A program made the position numbers and the translations under genes. From assembly GCA_902767775.1 (NCBI GenBank), contig CACXIP010000004.1:62001-126000 (forward strand): a stretch of 64,000 nt of DNA, given 5' to 3'. Under the pieces are notes generated by a model that saw only the letters and a list, made by a program, of their open reading frames with translations, searched no databases and had not been told where the DNA came from. Of the stretch, positions 59,735-64,000 are shown piece after piece (position 1 is the stretch's first letter; each line of letters starts with the position of its first letter). This DNA comes from an uncultured Prevotellaceae bacterium. Its GTDB lineage: Bacteria > Bacteroidota > Bacteroidia > Bacteroidales > Bacteroidaceae.

Positions 59735-61276
59735 CTATTGTAGTTTCTTGAGCAGGCTGGCAATGCTCACCTTATCCTCGATGATGCTGTTGAGCTGGTC
59801 GATACTTACGCGCTCTTGCTCCATGGTGTCGCGGAAGCGCAGAGTGACGGTATTGTCGTTGAGTGTGTCGTAGTCCACTGTAACGCAGTAGGGTGTGCCG
59901 ATGGCATCCTGTCGGCGGTAGCGCTTGCCGATGGTGTCCTTTTCATCATACTGGCAATTGAAGTGGAAGCGCAGTGCATTGATAATCTCACGAGCCTTCT
60001 CGGGCAGTCCGTCCTTGCGCACAAGCGGCAGCACGGCGAGTTTCACCGGAGCCAGTGCGGCGGGCAGACGCAATACGACGCGTGTCTCGCCATTCTCCAG
60101 TTGCTCCTCCTGATAGGAGTGGCACATGACGGAGAGGAACATGCGGTCGACACCAATGGATGTCTCGATAACAAACGGAGTGTAGCTCTCATTGCTCTGC
60201 GGGTCGAAATATTTGATGGAGCGTCCGCTGTATTTCTCATGCTGTGAGAGGTCGAAGTTGGTACGGCTGTGGATGCCCTCCACTTCCTTGAATCCGAAAG
60301 GCATGTGGAACTCCACGTCAGTGGCGGCGTTGGCATAGTGAGCCAACTTGTCGTGGTCATGGAAACGGTAGTTCTCAGCGCCAAAGCCCAGTGCCTGGTG
60401 CCATGCCATACGGGTTTGTTTCCATTTCTCAAACCACTCAAGTTCGGTGCCGGGTTTGACGAAGAACTGCATCTCCATCTGCTCAAACTCCCTCATGCGG
60501 AAGATGAACTGACGTGCTACAATCTCGTTGCGGAAAGCTTTTCCGATTTGTGCGATGCCGAAGGGGATTTTCATACGCCCTGTCTTCTGCACGTTGAGGT
60601 AGTTGACAAATATACCTTGTGCAGTCTCTGGGCGCAGATAAATCTTGTTGGCGGCATCCGACACGGAACCCATCTCAGTGGAGAACATGAGGTTGAACTG
60701 GCGCACGTCAGTCCAGTTTTTCGTTCCGCTGATGGGGTCGGTGATTCCCTCATCGAGGATGATTTGCTTCAGTTCGGCGAGGTCGGGTCCCTGCATGGCG
60801 GCAGCGTAGCGGGCATGTAGTTCGTCACGCTTGCGGATATTCTCCAGTACGCGAGGGTTCGTCTCACGGAACTTCTCCTCGTCGAAGGCATCACCGAAGC
60901 GCTTGCGTGCCTTGTCTACTTCCTTTTGTATCTTCTCGTCATACTTTGCCATCTGGTCCTCGATGAGCACATCGGCACGGTAGCGCTTTTTTGAGTCGCG
61001 GTTGTCGATGAGGGGGTCGTTGAAGGCATCCACGTGTCCGGAGGCCTTCCAGATGGTTGGGTGCATGAAGATGGCGGAGTCGATGCCCACGATATTCTCA
61101 TGCAGAAGCACCATGCTCTTCCACCAATATTCCTTGATGTTGTTTTTCAGTTCCACACCGTTCTGTCCATAGTCATATACAGCGGCGAGGCCGTCATAGA
61201 TATCACTGCTGGGGAACACAAAGCCATATTCCTTGCAATGGCTCACAATCTTCTTGAATACATCTTCTTGTGCCAT
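59735..61276 (-). CDS. glyS: Glycyl-tRNA synthetase (alpha2 type)
   Basis: A 513-residue class II synthetase of the homodimeric, eukaryote-like GlyRS type, which charges tRNA-Gly. Features are HCKEYGFVFPSSDIYDGLAA, YDYGQNGVELKNNIKEYWW, YLRPETAQGIFVNYLNVQ, PFGIAQIGKAFRNEIVARQF and FVIETSIGVDRMFLSVMCHS. The C-terminal anticodon-binding domain begins near LAPVKLAVLPLVRKDGL. Promoter: TAAATTTG -7 on the minus strand at 61341-61348. Confidence 0.96.
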   Translation of the reverse strand: MAQEDVFKKIVSHCKEYGFVFPSSDIYDGLAAVYDYGQNGVELKNNIKEYWWKSMVLLHENIVGIDSAIFMHPTIWKASGHVDAFNDPLIDNRDSKKRYRADVLIEDQMAKYDEKIQKEVDKARKRFGDAFDEEKFRETNPRVLENIRKRDELHARYAAAMQGPDLAELKQIILDEGITDPISGTKNWTDVRQFNLMFSTEMGSVSDAANKIYLRPETAQGIFVNYLNVQKTGRMKIPFGIAQIGKAFRNEIVARQFIFRMREFEQMEMQFFVKPGTELEWFEKWKQTRMAWHQALGFGAENYRFHDHDKLAHYANAATDVEFHMPFGFKEVEGIHSRTNFDLSQHEKYSGRSIKYFDPQSNESYTPFVIETSIGVDRMFLSVMCHSYQEEQLENGETRVVLRLPAALAPVKLAVLPLVRKDGLPEKAREIINALRFHFNCQYDEKDTIGKRYRRQDAIGTPYCVTVDYDTLNDNTVTLRFRDTMEQERVSIDQLNSIIEDKVSIASLLKKLQ

Positions 61277-61340
61277 ATTGTTTTTATTGGTAAATGTTCA
61301 TATTGTTGTGTGAATCAGTTGGCAAACTGATAATTGGGTG

Positions 61341-61372
61341 CAAATTTAGCAAGAAAATTTGAGCAAGCCAAG
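61341..61372 (-). promoter_or_regulatory. Promoter of glyS
   Basis: On the minus strand CTTG (61369-61372) and TAAATTTG (61341-61348), 20 nt apart; one base off consensus at -33, 65 nt before the start codon. Confidence 0.55.
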
Positions 61373-61390
61373 AAATAGCGTGTTTTCAGA

Positions 61391-61427
61391 CAAAAAGATT
61401 GATGTTTTTAAATGGTTTTAGCAATCT
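61391..61427 (-). terminator. Weak terminator of small lipoprotein gene
   Basis: On the minus strand AGATTG..CAATCT forms a 6-bp stem with a 20-nt loop, followed by TTTTTG. It lies 44 nt past the lipoprotein stop. Confidence 0.4.
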
Positions 61428-61470
61428 CAACGTTCGAAAGCGTTTGTCCGGTGAACAGCAAGAAGAGACT

Positions 61471-61968
61471 TTATTCTTCCTTTGAGATATCGAAAGACTC
61501 ATCAAGGGTGTTCGAATAATCGAATTGATGCGTCCAGACAATGGCATTATTGTTCTTAATGATAAGTGTGTATGTCTTGTTGTCAAGGGGACCTATTTCA
61601 GAATTGAGGTCATAGCAGCATATACAGTTTGTAGATGGTGGTGCGTCCTCATTGACAATGATGGTATTCCCTGATATGTCGGCAGAAAGTGAGAAATCTG
61701 CCTCGCAGGTGAAAATGGCGTTCTCATGAAAGACAGTCAGCAATCCCCTATTGTTTCCCTTTAGGGATACACGCTCAACGAGGTTGTCAAATTGCATTTT
61801 TGACTGCTGTTTGCCTAACTGTGATGAATAAGAAGCAATGTTTTTGCATCCACTCTCCGTGTGGTTTCTAAGTTTGATGGTATTGGAGTTGTCGTCTGAA
61901 TCATCAGAAGAACACGCCATCATCATGCAGCAGGCAGCCGCAGCAGCAAATAATAATAGATTCTTCAT
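61471..61968 (-). CDS. Small lipoprotein of unknown function
   Basis: A 165-residue predicted lipoprotein: signal sequence with lipobox MMAC (Cys19), followed by SSDDSDDN, an acidic stretch of the kind linked to surface export in Bacteroidota. The body is polar and beta-rich, with a Cys-containing NCICCYDLNSEIG segment and a C-terminal TYTLIIKNNNAIVWTHQFDY. I do not recognise the family. It stands alone with no clear promoter. Confidence 0.65.
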   Translation of the reverse strand: MKNLLLFAAAAACCMMMACSSDDSDDNSNTIKLRNHTESGCKNIASYSSQLGKQQSKMQFDNLVERVSLKGNNRGLLTVFHENAIFTCEADFSLSADISGNTIIVNEDAPPSTNCICCYDLNSEIGPLDNKTYTLIIKNNNAIVWTHQFDYSNTLDESFDISKEE

Positions 61969-62270
61969 GTTATTTTTTTTGAAACGATTCTGTTATCATA
62001 ACGCAAGAGAAAAGGAAATCTTGCATCATGATAAGATGAAAAATACAACAAACGCATGAAGAGTGAGGCAGATTACTTCTTCAGTTCTTGGAGTATAATG
62101 CCACAACCTATGATTCAATCCTTATCTTTCCTTGTTCTAAGTAACAAATCAATAGATTGGCAGACACCAATGTATCTATGGTGAAATAACAGACGATTCT
62201 TGCTCATTTTGGTCATGCTGTCGGAAGTGATTTTACCTGGTGACATCTACATCACTGGCAACCAAGACGC
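61969..62270. other. Intergenic region without recognised features
   Basis: 302 bases between the small lipoprotein and the MATE transporter gene. I see no reading frame with protein features, no RNA fold and no consensus promoter in it. Confidence 0.5.
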
Positions 62271-63971
62271 CTATCGTTCTTTTGGGAAATTTAGGTACAG
62301 ACAGTTCAGTCCGTTCAGATACTGGTAGTTGACATCATTGCAGTACTGGTGACTTACAGGAAGGTTATAGGCCTTACCAACGTCCTTGATGATGACTGTG
62401 AGGCGTTCTTGAAGATTTTGCAAACTCACGTCGAATGCACCTGATTGTCCTGTCTCCTTTCCCATGTCCAGTTCGTGGCGGGTCAGTTCCTTCAGACAGT
62501 GCCACACGTTCATCGCCGTGTCATTGTTTAGGTCGAGACTGGCGATGTGGTCTTGCAGCAGTTGCAATTTGCCCTTTGCATCGTCCTCGTCAAAGCAGAT
62601 GGAAACGGTGTATGCCTCATAAAGGGTTTTGGTAGGGGTGAGAAACAGCCAATGCAACTTTTCACCCCTGCGCAACAACACGTAAATGCAGCCATCGGTT
62701 ATCAACAGCAGAATCCAGAGTCCCAGAGGTATGGAATACCAGAAATAGTCGGGCATGACAGTCGAGATGAGCCAAACCACGGGAAGCATGATGACGAGAG
62801 GGCCAAACTGGATGACGGAGGACAACTTGCCGCGACCGGACATCATGTAGATATTTGAAACCAGCATGAGGATGGATAGCGGCACCAGGCTTTGTACGAA
62901 CAGCCTTATCGGTTTTTCCGACAGTTGCCGCAGGCGGTCATCAGCGCCATAGATATCGGCCACCACCGTAGGGTAGATATACACTAATATCGTCACCACT
63001 ATGCAGGCTGCCAAAACGATTTTCAGTATGCTCATGAGCAGATGGTTAAGACCGTCCCAGTCTCTCTCTCCATACATCATGCCTCCGATACACCTCACGG
63101 CACTGTTGGCGGCAAAGGTCAGTATCAGTCCGAAGTTCACCGTCTGGATACAGACGCTGAGGATGTACATACCGTCGGCCCCCTCGGTGTGCAGCACGAT
63201 GTAGTTCAGTGCCATGTACAGGAATGCCATAATGAGTGAGCCTACAGCAGATGGCATGCCGCGCACAAGGCTCTTGCCCAGCAAGCTGACATACCCCCGA
63301 TGGTCAAAGATGTCGAAGGTAAAGGGCTTTGGTGGTGTGCTCAAATAGGGCACGTAGACCACCATCGCTACCACAGGAGCAATCAGGCTCGCCAATGCTG
63401 CGCCCTTCATGTCCATGCCCATCCAAATCACCAGCAACAAGTCGAGCAATAGATTGAGCGCCGCATTAAGAATGACATAGTTCGTCACCAGGCGGGGACG
63501 GCCGCTTATTTTCACATATCTTCCCACGGCATCGCACAAGAGCCAGCAAACGCATGCAGCCAGCGAGTATGGCAGATAATCTTCCACCAAGGGAAGCAGT
63601 CGTTCCTCATTGGTCAGCAGGTGGGCTATCTGTCCGCTGAACATGCTCAGTACCAGTGCCAGAAGTCCGTTGAAAATCAGGACAGCCATCAGGCTCATTG
63701 TCACCAGTTGGTTCACTTTTCTGTATTGTTGGTCACCGTATGCCGATGCCACTATCAGTGCGGCGCCAGAGAAGAGCATTGATCCGAACAACTGTACAAT
63801 GGTCAGAACGGGAGTGACAAGGTTCACCACCGATATGGCATCGGTGCTTACAGCCTGGCTGACAACGATGCCGTCTGTCGTAGTATTGATGATGATGACT
63901 ATCGCTGACAACACCGACGAAACGATAAAGTTGCGCAGCGAGTGATGGATGACGAACAGTTTCCGAGACAT
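62271..63971 (-). CDS. MATE family efflux transporter with extra C-terminal domain
   Basis: A 566-residue protein. The first 440 residues form a 12-helix MATE/MOP transporter (start SLRNFIVSSVLSAIVIIINT; VVSQAVSTDAISVVNLVTPV; internal GRYVKISGRPRL). The last 120 residues are soluble: a segment TVSICFDEDDAKGKLQLLQD, then AMNVWHCLKEL and VIIKDVGKAYNLP. This order resembles a degenerate GHKL/anti-sigma-type ATPase domain, where IKDVGKAYNLP would be the remains of a DxGxxF/P motif. Typical MATE proteins end near 450 residues. Substrate and the role of the tail are unknown. Confidence 0.75.
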   Translation of the reverse strand: MSRKLFVIHHSLRNFIVSSVLSAIVIIINTTTDGIVVSQAVSTDAISVVNLVTPVLTIVQLFGSMLFSGAALIVASAYGDQQYRKVNQLVTMSLMAVLIFNGLLALVLSMFSGQIAHLLTNEERLLPLVEDYLPYSLAACVCWLLCDAVGRYVKISGRPRLVTNYVILNAALNLLLDLLLVIWMGMDMKGAALASLIAPVVAMVVYVPYLSTPPKPFTFDIFDHRGYVSLLGKSLVRGMPSAVGSLIMAFLYMALNYIVLHTEGADGMYILSVCIQTVNFGLILTFAANSAVRCIGGMMYGERDWDGLNHLLMSILKIVLAACIVVTILVYIYPTVVADIYGADDRLRQLSEKPIRLFVQSLVPLSILMLVSNIYMMSGRGKLSSVIQFGPLVIMLPVVWLISTVMPDYFWYSIPLGLWILLLITDGCIYVLLRRGEKLHWLFLTPTKTLYEAYTVSICFDEDDAKGKLQLLQDHIASLDLNNDTAMNVWHCLKELTRHELDMGKETGQSGAFDVSLQNLQERLTVIIKDVGKAYNLPVSHQYCNDVNYQYLNGLNCLYLNFPKER

Positions 63972-64000
63972 TTAACTAACAATTATTTAAGACCTTTCGA

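Noticed and set aside
1-64000. CRISPR arrays, insertion sequences, prophage
   Set aside because: No regularly spaced repeats, transposase, integrase or phage structural genes were seen.

Overview
The window is a chromosomal stretch of a Bacteroidota bacterium, most likely Prevotella or a close relative. This rests on the gene content (gldH, ricT beside holB, a purH-mreBCD-mrdA-rodA run, signal peptides cut at A|Q) and on promoters that repeatedly fit the Bacteroidota pattern TTTG-N19/20-TAnnTTTG. No phage, insertion sequence or CRISPR array was seen.

Region 1 (1-25915) is an accessory locus for building and decorating an envelope polysaccharide. It holds a partial O-antigen polymerase/ligase-type protein, two phosphoethanolamine-transferase-like enzymes, two acyltransferase-3 proteins, a CapA-family protein, a secreted GH29 fucosidase and four MBOAT-SGNH pairs. 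Each pair is an inner-membrane O-acyltransferase followed at once by a membrane-anchored SGNH esterase/transferase, as in DltB-DltD and AlgI-AlgJ. One pair is the end of a five-gene cassette (21620-25915) that also encodes an acyl carrier protein, an SDR reductase and a FabH-like ketoacyl synthase. This is the most interesting system here: it looks able to make its own acyl group, plausibly 3-hydroxybutyryl-ACP, and deliver it to a surface glycan. Two of the four MBOAT genes are damaged: one by a 7-bp tandem duplication causing a frameshift, one by a 48-nt in-frame deletion. Three share a 351-nt nearly identical block that suggests gene conversion.

An island of ordinary genes (tRNA-Lys, AI-2E-family permease, thymidine kinase; 14937-16819) splits this locus. 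Between tdk and the next MBOAT-SGNH pair lie an opine-dehydrogenase-like gene and a TupA-type ATP-grasp gene, flanked by a decayed second copy of the tdk promoter and 5' end. This is a footprint of a duplication or insertion.

Region 2 (25965-37339) is mostly housekeeping: rsmI, a coiled-coil lipoprotein, a sugar/H+ symporter, metF, holB-ricT-gldH, and a coupled pair of large secreted proteins transcribed leftward. Region 3 (37521-42916) is a second polysaccharide locus (flippase, two LicD-like proteins, GT2, Stealth phosphotransferase), suggesting a phosphodiester-containing glycan.

Region 4 (42958-64000) is core: rodA-mrdA-mreDCB-purH transcribed leftward, then divergently purN and a pyridoxal-kinase-like gene, an M24 aminopeptidase with a secreted C1-family peptidase, recJ-recQ, an ECF sigma factor with a membrane protein, glyS with an FKBP lipoprotein, a small lipoprotein, and a MATE transporter with an unusual C-terminal domain.
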